A stretch of 64,000 nucleotides of DNA, taken from contig JASJZC010000001.1 of NCBI GenBank assembly GCA_037178855.1, positions 6,572,001 through 6,636,000 on the forward strand, written 5' to 3'. Shown one piece after another: positions 1 to 11,395 of this stretch (positions are counted from its first letter, which is position 1; every line of letters starts with the position of its first letter). Under the pieces are notes generated by a model that worked only from the letters and a program-made list of their open reading frames with translations, did not search any database and was not told where the DNA came from. Source of the stretch: Oscheius sp. JU75. Lineage: Eukaryota; Nematoda; Chromadorea; Rhabditida; Rhabditidae. A program made the translations under genes and the position numbers.

Positions 1-2049
1 TCCAGTGCTTCTTCAGAATGTCAGGTAAATCAAAAATTTTATTGAAAAATGAGAACATGATGGTTCTAATTGCTAGAAGTAGTGTTAGGAATCCATTTTC
101 TTATTCGGTCATCTTTTTCACATGACAGGCTGTTGACAGTCCAAACGTTTGAAAAGTGCTTGGAAGAAGAGATCATGGTGTGACATACCTTTATGCCGCC
201 CTCTATACCTCAAACGAAGCATGTGTCATAGAATCATGCTGCCACCAGATTCACGTCAATCAACCGAAATCATATGCACAATTTGGATCTCACGAACAGC
301 GCGTAAACATGTCATATGAGGCTGATTTCTCAGCAGATAGCTCGAAAATGAGTCAGAGCCATTTCGCAAAGAGCTCATTCATAGTGGATGTTGTTTTCGA
401 AAGCCCTTTTTAGGAGACAGCTGCTTCGAGCTCTCCTCCGTCCTCGACTGCTACTCCCATCTATCCACCATGGGACTATAACTACATGGTGAGACCTCAA
501 ATAGGCAATAAATCGTCCGCGGAGTCTCTTTTACGCGACGGCGCACCTTCTTTGATTAAAGATTTTCGCGAAAGATCGGCCCGGCTTAGCCCCTCTAATT
601 ACTTGAACCTTAATTTACAGACGAAGCCCGACGCCTTCAATCATCTACCGTATTCGGGAGGACATTTCCCTCCGCTCGACGCTGCCAACAATCCTGCCTT
701 CGTCCCTCCGCCTGTAAGTTATGACGAGAAGCAATTAGTCAATAGACTGAAAGGACTGGAGGTCGAGAGCTGTCTGTACAATTAGGCCCAATGGCACTCG
801 GGGGAGCTCGGGTCAATTATGTGACGGTCAATGGAAAAACGACCTAGACTGTTCCGGAAATGAATGGCAATCTATTAGTCACTGCTTAGAAATCCTTTCG
901 ATGACCTGAATGATTCTATCTGAAAGAAATCTCAGACCTTCTCACTTTCTCTTGAACAGAAGGTGTCACTCGAGATTATCTGGCTCTCGAGGAAGTGTCA
1001 TTACAAGGATTTAGACAGCTACAGTAGACTGTACCCGTGTCAACTTGGACAAGTCTCAAGTGCACTCAAGTTCACAGCTCTTATAATCCTTAATGTCTCT
1101 ACTGTCTCTCAACCTACTTTTTCCAAAAATTACCAGTATGTGAACACTCTAATTAGGCTCGCAATATGAGACATGACACGTGCCTGTCCAACAGAAAAAC
1201 GTGTCGTCCACCTGTGATGCCTGTCAGTCAGCAGCTTCTAATTGGGCCCCCACAATTTCTTGAGATTTGCCGAGTACTCAGTGACGCAATTCTGGCGGTC
1301 AAGCGTACCGAGAGGGCATCGGTTTCCTCCTCGATGGATCAGCGGCGGCCGCTCCTTTGGCTGCCGGGGCCACCCGCTGAGAGCGAAAGTGCTCCCTGAC
1401 GGCAAACAATCTCGGTATAATCTGTAAACTATTTAGATTCCGCCAGTCATGCCTCCATCCTCGGCCGAGTCCTCGAGCTCCATTTCTCCGCCTTCTCTGA
1501 TACCTCCTTGTCCACCCAATCTTCACTTTGACTACGGGTATCAGGCTAGTCAGCCGAGTGGATCAAGTGGCGGGAAGAGCAAGGGACAGAAGAGAAAAAG
1601 CCACTCGGATGACGACGACGATGATTTTTCTGAGCCGGGAAAGGATATCGGCAGACGAAGTGCCAACAACGCTAGGGAAAGGTATCAGTTGGAAGAAGAA
1701 ATCAGAAAATACAAAATTCAGAATCCGAGTCAGAGATATCAACTCGGCCTTCAAGGAGCTGGGAAGAATTTGTACGCAGACTAGTGTTACCATGGTTGAC
1801 AAAACGCAAACTAAGCTGAGCATTCTGCAGCAGGCTACGGATCTGATCAAACACTTGGAGGAACAGGTAAGAGCTAAGGCTTTTCGTATCCAAGTCCATC
1901 CTATTCAGGTCACGATGCGGAAACTGGATCCGAAAAACGCGTGTCTCCAGCGTCGTCGTCAAGAAGTCAAGTACGAGAACGAAGTCAAATACGAGGATGC
2001 TGAGAAGCATCAAATGGCCTATCCTGCATCCACTCTCGGTTATCATTAA
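1..2049 (+). CDS. hlh-2: Class I bHLH E-protein (HLH-2/Daughterless/TCF-like), 5' truncated by the window edge
   Basis: E-proteins are DNA-binding partners for tissue-specific bHLH factors and act in the nucleus on E-boxes. The exons I read are 1-24 (end of an exon), 414-713, 1437-1681, 1722-1866 and 1909-2049, all joining in phase. The basic region NNARERIRVRDIN spans the 40-base intron at 1682-1721. Helix 1 reads AFKELGR and helix 2 reads TKLSILQQA. The tail LDPKNACLQRR matches the conserved NLNPKAACLKRR end of E-proteins, which sets this apart from class II bHLH factors. The N-terminal exons are rich in Ser and Pro, as is usual for the activation region, and an acidic stretch (six Asp) precedes the basic region. 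The intron 714-1436 is long for this window and contains CACGTG and CACCTG E-boxes, so autoregulation is possible (inference). The true start lies upstream of the window. Identity is confident; the outer exon limits are less so. Confidence 0.9.
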
Positions 2050-2249
2050 ACTGCAACTTTCCTTATTAATCGTTACTTTTGTTTATGCTGTGATCAGAAC
2101 GCCTAAAGAATGAATGTCAGTCAGAGATCGCCTCTTTATCATGATGCAAGAAGCGTTGTGTCCTTCCTCAGTTGCGTACATTGAGAGGAAGTTCTTCTCC
2201 TCTCTCCAGTTCCTCTGAACCGTAAAAGGGGAGTCACTCATTCTCGACT

Positions 2250-3696
2250 ATGAGTACGGCCTATCCGGTCAACTATATTCCAAACATTATCTATATTATC
2301 GCCTCGATTCCCAGTTTCCCTCTCAACATTGCCATTATGAGTATCATCATCTGGAAGAGAAGATACAATGAGAAATACAGAACCACCTTTTATAACATCG
2401 TCATATCGTTGGTTAGTAGGAAGAGTAACATAGTCACAGGGCATCAAAAAAGTTGGACAGAAAGGTTGGCTACCGGGCCCGTGTCAGCAGTGCGCATTTT
2501 TAGGGGAAGATGAAAACCTTGGCAGCCATTTTGAACATAAAATAGTTACGCTATGCCGCGCTTGTGTACAAAATGGGTACCATGCTTTCTTTGTTAGTTA
2601 TCTTCTCCCGAAATTGTGCCTCACTGAGGCGCCCGATCAACACTGGCACGGACCCGGTGGCCAACCCTAGACAGATTTTCAAGAAAGTAGGGTTTGTAGG
2701 GACTTGCGGACACATTGGCGATGCTACAAACTTGTCTGATTCAAGTCCCCAGAACTCTGTACTTTTTCACTGAATTCTATTGGAGCAACCGAGGATGGAT
2801 CGCATCTCTGAGGTTTGCCTTGTTTTTTGAATTCTAATTTTTGTTCCAGCTACAACATTTCCCTCTTCTCCGTTGGATTACGCTGTTTTGGAGCAACACT
2901 CTTGGCCTTCCAGAGATACATAATAGTCTGTTGGGGATCACATTACCGGTACAAGGTGAATTCATACGATGGCTCTTGTTACTCCAAGTTCAGTTCCTAT
3001 TGAATCTGCCCCTCTCGGTCGTGCTTCTCATTCATTGGATCCCCCCAAACATTGTTGCTCTGCCTGTTACCATGAACTGGAACAAGACTTTCGGTGGTCC
3101 CAATGACATGCGCCTCGTCCTGTCAATCGATCAATCCAACTTCTCCCTAATGCTTCAAGGAGTCACCGTCGCTGTCTTGTTCTGTATTTGTATCTTTCCA
3201 TACTCACAGATTTTCCGGACACTTTGGGACATCAAGAGAACCCACAACAAGTAACTCTTTCAGTCGAAAGATATTCGAAAGTTTCAGGAACATCGGAAGA
3301 GAGCTTCGATTGTCCATCATTCCTCTGGGACAGTCGGTCTGTTTTCTCGGGATGGTCTTCAGTTACACAACGGTTTACGTTCTCAATATTACCCAAAATG
3401 CAAGTTTTTTTTTTAAATCTCATTATTGAAATGAATGCTTTAGCCACTTGTTGATGCCTTCAAACAATACACTGTCCTCTTTAACGGAATTCTCAGCTAT
3501 TGGAACCCGTGGATCTATCTCTTCCTCAACACAGACATTCAGAACGAATTCAAACGGCTCTTCTTGAAAAGCTATCCTAATCACGTGGGTGTGGAGCAAC
3601 AGTAGAAATGTCCTTTCTTTTCAGTCCTCCGTTTCCCAAATTAGAAACATCTCCACTCAACCGTCGCGAATCTTCCCGTCACAGCCACTTTATTGA
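2250..3696 (+). CDS. Serpentine chemoreceptor 1 (Srg/Srv-like 7TM GPCR)
   Basis: A seven-helix receptor of the nematode Srg superfamily type, expected in sensory neurons. Exon 1 (2250-2411) encodes TM1 and the KYRTTFYN loop found in all paralogues here. Exon 2 (from 2700) encodes the GLAD...EFYWSNRGWIAS segment. Exon 3 has LRCFGATLLAFQRYIIVCW (TM3). Later exons have HWIPP (TM4), IFPYSQIFR (TM5), IGRELRLSIIPLGQS (TM6 start) and ILSYWNPWIYLFLN (TM7). The intron at 3400-3443 starts with GC, not GT; its position is fixed by the paralogues. The last exon ends at the TGA at 3694-3696. Intron 1 (2412-2699) is long and may hold repeat sequence. I see no frameshift. Ligand is unknown. Assignment to Srv rather than Srg is a guess. 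Confidence 0.75.
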
Positions 3697-4331
3697 ATGA
3701 GAAGGCAAGAAGAATGTACAAGGAAGCAGAAAACGAACTTCATAAACCGTAGTTTTTGTGTTCAAGTGTTGAAAAACAAAACTAATATGCAGAAACTAGT
3801 GATGTCACCAGCCGTCTTCGCAATAACTGTTTTTAAACAACAAAACTTCTGGACAACATAATTGGCTTGCTTCTATTACGTAGCCTCGAACAAATAAACG
3901 AACAGACGCCGCAACAGAAACTATTGCGCTTTAGATAGTAGAGATAGTCGACCAACTTAACTAGAAAATACACAAACACCTACACGACCGCACAATTTTA
4001 AAATACTCAAGTCTCAAGATTAGACGTTTCGAGCTCCTTAATGATATTGATGGATGCTGGAAGTGAATTTTGGAGCTATCTAGAAAAGAGGGTTCTCTGC
4101 AATTACAGGAGAAGGAGTAGACCATAAATGTACCGACTCTAGCATCAACCTCTGTACATTGCACACGATCCCAGACACAAAGTAAGCCCTTTCTTCTCGG
4201 CTTCCGATGTTGATCTCGCTCAAAAAGAAGTCTTTCTTCATTTCCGCTGACGAGACCGCTTTATGCATGTTTAACAAGCAAAAAGAGGGGAAGGTAACCG
4301 AGCGGACATTCTACATATCTTTCATCAAGCC
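3697..4331. other. Intergenic, chemoreceptors 1 and 2
   Basis: No exon, RNA gene or repeat that I can support. It is AT-rich and presumably holds the 3' end of receptor 1 and the promoter of receptor 2. Confidence 0.5.
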
Positions 4332-4487
4332 ATGGCAGATCACGAAATCCCATGGCAGAACTATGTTTTCACAGCTGTTACAATTCCCTCGTATCCCCTC
4401 TATTTGTGGATTATCGGCATGATAATATGGAGACGGAGGACCAATGAAAAGTACCGTTCGACCTTCTACAGTCTTCTCATCTCTTTG
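4332..4487 (+). pseudogene. 5' exon of chemoreceptor 2, separated from the rest of its gene
   Basis: This single exon encodes 52 residues: an N-terminus with IPWQNYVF, TM1 and the KYRSTFYSLLISL loop. It ends in a phase-0 GTAAGT donor at 4488, exactly as in the four intact paralogues of this window. No matching exon 2 follows within 400 bases; instead gene A begins at 4950. The rest of a receptor of this family (TM2 to TM7) appears at about 11526-12444 with no first exon of its own. I infer that the two pieces are one gene split by about 7 kb. It might still be spliced as a gene with nested genes in intron 1, but the start of exon 2 is missing, so a pseudogene is more likely. Confidence 0.6.
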
Positions 4488-4949
4488 GTAAGTTCAGCTT
4501 TGTGGATTAACTGTAGCAGGTTATGTAGCTTTCCCAGCTGAACAGTCTATAACGTGAATTTAGGTTTGGTACGCAAAACTTCGTTTGATCTGCGCAGGCG
4601 ACCCGTGGTACCGGCGTAGCAATTTCTGGCGCGCTAAGAGGTAATTTGAATTTTTCCAATTTTCTTTCGCATTTCATTTTAATAGTTCTTCCCCCTTGTT
4701 TTACTATTCATATCCCAAAAATTGCGTTCTTACCGAAAAAAAAAAGTCTAGAAACCTCCCATAATTGTTTAGTACTACAATAACCTAGAAAAATGCCAAA
4801 AATACCAGCCCTAGCGACGTCAATCGATTGTTATCACCTTTACGTCAAAGTTTTTAGAGAGAACCTTGTTCCTAAAAACCTGTAACTCATCCTGATCTTT
4901 ATTGTTCTCTTTATACTTACCCTTCTTACATACCAGTTTGTTTTCAGAA
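4488..4949. other. Left flank of the inserted two-gene block
   Basis: Non-coding. It starts with the donor of the chemoreceptor exon and ends with a TTTTCAG acceptor at 4941-4947, three bases before the ATG of gene A. The left junction of the presumed insertion must lie here; I found no clear terminal repeat or target duplication by eye. Confidence 0.45.
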
Positions 4950-7900
4950 ATGAATGAAGAACAATCTCTTTCTCAGCGGCTTAAAGGTGCCCCTTCCCCG
5001 TTCAAACCTCCGCAAAGGACTACTGACGATGATGTGGAAAATAACGCATACTCCATTCATGCGGTATCAGTACTGCGTTTTTCTCTCACACTTTGTTTTA
5101 GGATCCCAGGAAGGAAGAAGTCGCGATCAAATTAGATCTGAAGGTTATGAATCTTTATGATTTACCAGATCCCAGCAAAGTCTATGCATCCGTACAGTCT
5201 CTGTTTCAAGGTTCCCGTTATGTACCCAACCACAAAATTTTTTTTAGAGCAACTTCCTGCATATGTCCCGAATAAGATCAACTTTGTATTCAGTTCTACA
5301 GACGACGCTCTTGTATGGAACAAGTTTAGCATGGAATTAAAGAACGGAGAAAGAGTTTTGGCGGACAGCGACGTCACGATGTCTGTCGAAAATATAACTG
5401 TAGGAGCGAAGAAAAGCCAGAAGAAATTGAACATTCAATCTGCGGACACGACCTATCGAGCAGTAGCTGGCATCGGTGGAGTGGTCGATAAAGTGAATTG
5501 GAGGGATCTCGTAGGTGTCTCAGTCTGTGTCTCACTTTAGCCTATTTCAGTATATGTTCGAGAATTATTCTCATTCAGGAATAATCCAAATTGACTCTTC
5601 AATCGAAAGTGCCTCTCGCAGAATTGAATCGCAATTCTATGCAAAAGGAAAAACAAAGTATTTTAGTGGAGATCTTACGGTATTCAGGAGGGTTGAAATT
5701 ATGTTATATTTTTAGCCTATGACGCCAAAGGCGTTCAAAACTGCTTCTAGGAAATTGAAAGAAACGTGCTCTTCTCCGAACCATGAATCTGTTCCGGACC
5801 AAGAGACTCTCTTCATTTCCAAAAATGCTCCAGAAATCAGAGAAGTCGAGAAAGGTTCAACGGAGGGAGATGCCAATAATGAGGCTGTAGCTGACGACGT
5901 ACCGGTATATAGTGTGGATCCAATAATATAGATTGCAGACCACTGAAGTTAATCAGCTTGTTGAAGATGAGGACAACTCAGATGGACTACTAAAAAAGAG
6001 CGTCAGGAAGGTTAGTTTCGACTGTTTCTAATTGTTTCGATTTCAGTCTAGAATTATGGACCTGTACCCGTCGCGATTGATCAGGCAGGTCGACTTGCAA
6101 AGAGTCGAAGCAATGTTTGAGGCGTACAAAAAGAATCCATCATCTCTCGATCCGAAATCGTTCCTCTTGTATGCAGTATGCACTGCTGATTCTGATCAGC
6201 TCCTGGTTCTTGACGGTCAACATCGTACAACTACTTGGAAGAGGCTAATTAGAAGTGGGGACATGGTACGAGATGACTAGTCATCCTACAGTTACATTCA
6301 GGACGAAGAGTCACAAGTAAGGGTGGAGATTATTGAACTATCGGAGGCTGCTTACGATAATGCCATTGAGGCAAGAAGGGATCACACGAAAATCGCTCAT
6401 CCCCAACTCCTGCTTGCCCTCGAATACGCAACTGCAATGGAGTTTAGAAAAGTATCGTATAGCGAACCGACCGAGGTTGGACTGACTATTTGTCTACAAA
6501 CAACAATTAAGGTCGAGCTGCTCCGCTTATTTGTAAGCCGGTCGATTAAGAGGGATGACGTTCGTCTAAAGTCGAGCAAGAGCCTGTCTACCTACTTGCA
6601 CGATCACCACGGAATAACTGGAGTAAGAGATCTTTTCGTTGACTAGTTCAGTTTTACAGAAAAGAGACGCGGAATACGCTGCTGCTATTATGCTTCCAGA
6701 GGAAGTATACAGCCTTGTTTTCAGTTTGGCCAAAAAGTACGAGGCCATATGGGCTTCCAAGGTAGAATGGTCTCTAATCGTTTGTGTGAACGGTCTTTTC
6801 AGAAGAGAAGGACTTTTTTACACTCATTTCGCTTCTGGTCGTTTGTGAAATGCAGAACCGTGGGAGAAGAGTCGGCTCAACGCAAGAAAATGATGAGACA
6901 TCTTAGGGACTTGGATTCGAAGGATAGCGAAGAACTACCTGTCTTTGAAGAGTGGCTAAATGTTTGTGATTTTCTGACTCTTTTACAATTCAGTTCAGGA
7001 GATGAAATCCGGTCCATTGTCTTCGGCGAAAAGCGATCGTGGGAAGAGGAGGCAAGAAGAAGAAGAAGGTGAAACTCTAAGGGTGAAGAAGGCTCGTAGA
7101 CCCAGATTGGACTTTACTGTCTTGACTCTTGACGACGAACAGGATTCGGAAAAGGAAAACTTCACTCATAAGAATCCAGAAGGGAAACTTAATTCAGAAG
7201 TTTCATCCGACCAGAACGAGAATACAATGGTGAGAGTAAGTTTGGCTCCTCGTATGGAACAGGTTGAGGAGGTCATAGAGCCTAATGTCGAGCGAGTACC
7301 AGAGAACGTCTCAGCAGATCCTTCTCGTCAAGAAAGGGAGATGGACGAAAACGTGGAAGGGCTTTCTGGTGAACAAGCTCAGAGCCTAGCTCAAAGCGCT
7401 ACGAAGAAAGAGGTTGTTTTGGCTCATTTCTTTGCATCTCTCCTTTTTTAGACTGCCAAGGAGACTGAAGGAAAGCTTGAAACGAACTTAACTGGTAACA
7501 CTGCCGTCGATTTTGTGGACTGTATCGGACGAGGCATTTATGCGGACTGCAATTCTGAGGCTCTGAGAACTAGATTAGAAAAGTGTCTGGAACAGTCGCC
7601 AATCGTTCTCTTCTGTGTGGAAAAGGTAGGAGCATAGAGGTAAAGCAAAACATGCACCAATTAAGGAAGAGCATATTTCTACGGTAGCAGATCTCATCAA
7701 AGGCGACAACAACAACCTGGCTCTCTTGATTTCAAGTGGCGAGATGCGAAAAAGGTTGATCAAAGCAATTGGTTCTGAGACGGATCTCAACCACAGTACA
7801 TTCACTGTACACACACAGCCAACCAACAAGTTAGAAATTAGTAAGGTATCAATGTTACTATTTGCAGAAGTTGGCACTGCGCACCGATCACCATCTACTC

Positions 7901-8080
7901 CATGATCACCCATAGGAATCCGATGGATACTATCAAGAAGATATCGCTAAAAATGGCCACATTGTCATTCAACGGTTTCAATAGCCTCTTCTTTTGCATC
8001 CTTCTGTCTCTCCCCTCGGATTCAGCTGCTTTAACTTTGCAAGAACTTCCTCAAGAAATCAGAAAGAAAGCTTTTGCTAA
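4950..8080 (+). CDS. Gene A: multi-exon protein with a ParB/DGQHR-like domain
   Basis: I do not recognise the whole protein. About ten exons split by 32-45 base introns read in phase from the ATG at 4950. At about 6050-6260 lies a segment with two basic-acidic helices, LDPKSFLLYAVC, and then LVLDGQHRTTTWKRL. The DGQHR block is the signature of the ParB/sulfiredoxin-like fold and of DGQHR-domain proteins (known from bacterial ParB and DndB families). A helical region follows (6330-6950), then an acidic, basic-patch-rich stretch with KKARRPR (about 7000-7400), probably nuclear. The 3' end is unsure: after about 7850 the best frame meets a TAG at 7912-7914 that must be spliced out or is a real stop; I place the end at a TAA at 8078-8080, followed by AATAAA at 8118-8123. 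Gene B follows on the same strand. Function is unknown; a DNA-linked role is inference. Confidence 0.55.
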
Positions 8081-8117
8081 TAATGTTTACCTTGGATGAG
8101 AACTTTTTTTTTTTAAT

Positions 8118-8123
8118 AATAAA
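8118..8123 (+). terminator. Polyadenylation signal, gene A
   Basis: AATAAA 38 bases after the proposed stop codon of gene A, just upstream of the minisatellite. Confidence 0.4.
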
Positions 8124-8193
8124 TTGCTTTTGTTGGGAGCATCTTGATTGGGGTCAGTGGTTACACCTCAGGTGCTACAAACGTTCTAATTTC

Positions 8194-8361
8194 ATGACAC
8201 TTCGACTCGAGTCCAAGATGACACTTCGACTCGAGTCCAAGATGACACTTCGACTCGAGTCCAAGATGACACTTCGACTCGAGTCCAAGATGACACTTCG
8301 ACTCGAGTCCAAGATGACACTTCGACTCGAGTCCAAGATGACACTTCGACTCGAGTCCAAG
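8194..8361 (+). repeat. 24-bp minisatellite, seven identical units
   Basis: Seven tandem copies of a 24-base unit (ATGACACTTCGACTCGAGTC plus CAAG), followed by a partial eighth. The copies show no differences, so the array is young or recently homogenised. Each unit contains the 10-base palindrome GACTCGAGTC. Because the unit is 24 bases, it stays open in several frames on both strands, which creates false repeat proteins. It lies between genes A and B. Confidence 0.95.
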
Positions 8362-8629
8362 ATGACACTTCTCCAATACTCTTCATTCTCCGTCCGAAAT
8401 AGACGTTAAACTATCTGATCTCCGACGAGATTTATTTCAGTTCCTTTATGACACTTTAAGCAAAATTACGACTAGTCGATGATTCTCTGTAAAGCTCATT
8501 GGGATTGGGTTAAGCAATGACTCTTGTTCCTAAAAAATACAAGACTTGTAATTTGCATTTAAATCTCTAAGTTTTATGTTGACTGTCTTTCCTTTAGTAC
8601 TTTCTTGATTTCTTGGAGTTTTAAGGTAC

Positions 8630-11395
8630 ATGTACTGGTCGGAAGCTGAATTTTTCTCAACTGGAGAAGCTCCACCAGATCTTGGTCTTTTTGCTGATTT
8701 AGGAGAAGAAGAGCTGTCACTGTTACAGACACCGTTTGTACTTTTCTGTCGCGTACCAAACAACGATTTTAGAATTGATAACTTCGAGACAAGTCCATTG
8801 ATCCTGTCTTTTCCCGAAGATAATTTGTCTGACTGTCTACATGATCAATCTAGACAGGATACACTTGTCCCTGACAGTAGCCTCACGAAAATTACGGTAT
8901 GTGTCCAAGAGTACGAGATAGACAGCAAAAATAGATAAATAGATATTGCTCTGAAACCAGTACTTTCAGAGTTGTTCTCTTGCCGAAGAAACCGTGCCGC
9001 AGACGTTTCTACCACCAATGGAACAAAAGAAAAAACAGACTTGTCTGGATAGATTTTTCAAGTCGTCTGCAACGTTCACTGTCAGACCAGTTTTTACGCT
9101 GTTTTATACTGGTTTTCAGGAGCCAAAGTTCAGGCGATTAACCGGAAAGGTCAAAAAGTTGGCAAAAAAGACAAGATTCAGTACCCGTTCACCAACAAGA
9201 GCTATTAGCACTGAGGTATTTTTGCAATTTGATCTTCTGTAATGTAAACTTTCAGAGGGCTGAACACCACTCCTCCACAAAACAAGATGAGCCATACATC
9301 GAAATGGATTCTATAGGGGAAGAGGATGATTCGGGATTATGGATAGAAAAAGTAAGTCATTCGCTCAGACTCAGTAGTCTTTCAGCCTACTGAGACTGAG
9401 CGGAGAGTATAGTCAAAATCTTTTTAGTCTGAACAGTTCGACACGCTAGACGAAATGGAGGGGACTCTACAAAGTGAACTGAACGACGATGAGTCTGCGG
9501 TTCCTGAAACTGAAGTCAAAGACAATGAAATCAGCCCCGATCAACTTGCCGAAGCTCTGAGACGAATGAAGCTCGAAGTTTTCTTTTAGTTTCCTCGTGA
9601 CAACTGGTATTACAGGATCCACGATGCTACGAAGAAACAATGTCTACACTTAGACCGTTCCTCGACGTTTCGCCAAGAGTGCCTGTATCAGTTAATAGCG
9701 CAGACACAAAGGATGTAGAGAATGAAAAGCGGAGTCGACTTCTTAATGTTAGTTCTTGTTCGTTACAAAAGTGAACCGAGTTCAGATATTTAATAAACGA
9801 AACAAGGTTCTGTCAGACGTTATTTGGGTATACTCCAATTTCCCATTAAAATGCCGATTCGAGTTCAACAAGAAGTATCGACTGCATCAGATACTTATTC
9901 AACACAGTGTAAAGAAGGCAAGATACACTTCTGTATTCTTCTGTCTAGCTTGTATGACGATTACGAACAATGTTAGGAGAGAGTACGTGCTTCTCTACTG
10001 TTCCACATAACATTTCTTTTAGACATACTCTACAGGAATGCCAATCAATTCAAGAGGATAGTAGATTTGACATCAGAACAGCACACGAAGATCGATATTT
10101 CCTTCGACCTTGGAAGTGGAAGATGGATGAATGTCTGCAATTCATGGAAGAATATCCGGAAAACTTCAAATTCACGCCAACATCGAAAAACATCAGTGTA
10201 CTCCGAGTCAGGACTTCTGGAAGATATTTTGCAAAGACAAATCTTCTACAGTGTTCCATATGCAAAACGAACTTCACAGGATCTTCAAAGAAACAGGGAT
10301 CGTATGTTTTTGAGTTTTTATTGATTGAAATTTTCAGCAGCCACGACTGCCGAAAGCATCTGGAAAAGGCAGCTGTGAAGAAAATAATCGAGAGCAATCC
10401 GAATCTTCCAATCGTAGGATATAAACAATACAACCGCGTGACTCCTCAACAATTCTGGCAGCTGAAGGAAAACAATGCTATCAACCTGGTACTTATTTTC
10501 CTGACACGATCTTATTGATTTCCAGATTCCGAGTACCCATAAAGACTTCTCAAACTTGCAAGCTTTTGAGTTTGTGTCTGTACCTACGAAGACATATGCA
10601 AAGTCTCACCAACAGTATTACTGTTCACAGTGCGAACAAATCTTCAATTTCAATGAGTTGAATCCCGCAACAGGGTACGGTTTCATATTTTCCAATAACT
10701 TCTGTACAATTCAGACACACTGCTGAACGATGCATCATGCTCAATGATCCGCAACTAGCAATATCAGTAGTCAACAGGACATTGGAAGGATTCGTCGCTG
10801 ATTGTGGGTCTGCACTAAAACTGGCAGAACCTCTCGCGGACGAGGTAGGCCTTTCTTCATCCACCACAATTAATAACACCCAGATTAGCGAAATGGATAG
10901 ATGTCGTATCGAACCAGACAGGATAACGTACTGTTTACTCGACAGTGGAAAGCTGGGAGTTGATGTTACATTCATGTCTTTCGTTAACGCCATATTTTAC
11001 GTGGGTCAGGGCTTAGAGGTACTTTCCAATACAATACGTATCTTATTATGTTCTTCCAGACACGTCCAGAAGATCACTTAACCAATAGTGCATTAAATGC
11101 AACTATGAGCACAACCAGAAGCGAAGAAATCAAACAAATATGGAATCGAGGACATTCGATCATTCCTGTTCGATCAAACCCAATGATTTTTTTCGGCGCC
11201 CAGCTATATGAAAGTTTCTTAATCCCTTTTCTCAAGGCTCGGCAGCATATAACAAATATTGCTGAGCCGCTGATTCATTACCATAAATATTGGACCAAGG
11301 AGGAGATTGATCTCCTCTGTTTCCACATTCTCAATCTGCTTTATAGCAACTACCAATCCTTTAAAGTTGTTCCCTGTTATCAGTGCCCATTGTAG
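8630..11395 (+). CDS. Gene B: PIP-box, zinc-finger-like and GIY-YIG nuclease protein
   Basis: Multi-exon gene; the first exons (8630-8896, 8970-9080, from 9120) join in phase. At 9036-9059 it encodes QTCLDRFF, a canonical PCNA-binding PIP box (QxxLxxFF). At 10252-10359 is CSIC...HDCRKH and at about 10620-10730 CSQC...HTAERC, two zinc-binding-like Cys/His sets. The C-terminus (10920-11395) looks like the GIY-YIG domain of the ANKLE1/LEM-3 nucleases: ITYCLLD, NAIFYVGQG, RPEDHL, EIKQIWNRGHSIIPV, then LYESFLI supplying the expected catalytic Glu. An intron at 11019-11059 splits the domain. GIY-YIG enzymes cut DNA; PCNA binding suggests action at replication or repair sites (inference). Exons between 9600 and 10070 are uncertain: two frames compete there. 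The start is also uncertain, because an antisense frame overlaps 8530-8840. It could be host repair machinery or a mobile-element protein. Confidence 0.6.

Noticed and set aside
5162-5434. Minus-strand frame of 90 codons
   Set aside because: Antisense of gene A exons; no splice signals or resemblance to any protein.
8194-8361. CRISPR-like array
   Set aside because: The units are directly abutting with no spacers, and this is a eukaryotic genome.
8161-8409. Repeat proteins on both strands (MTLRLESK-type octamers)
   Set aside because: Produced by the 24-base minisatellite, open in several frames only because its unit is a multiple of three.
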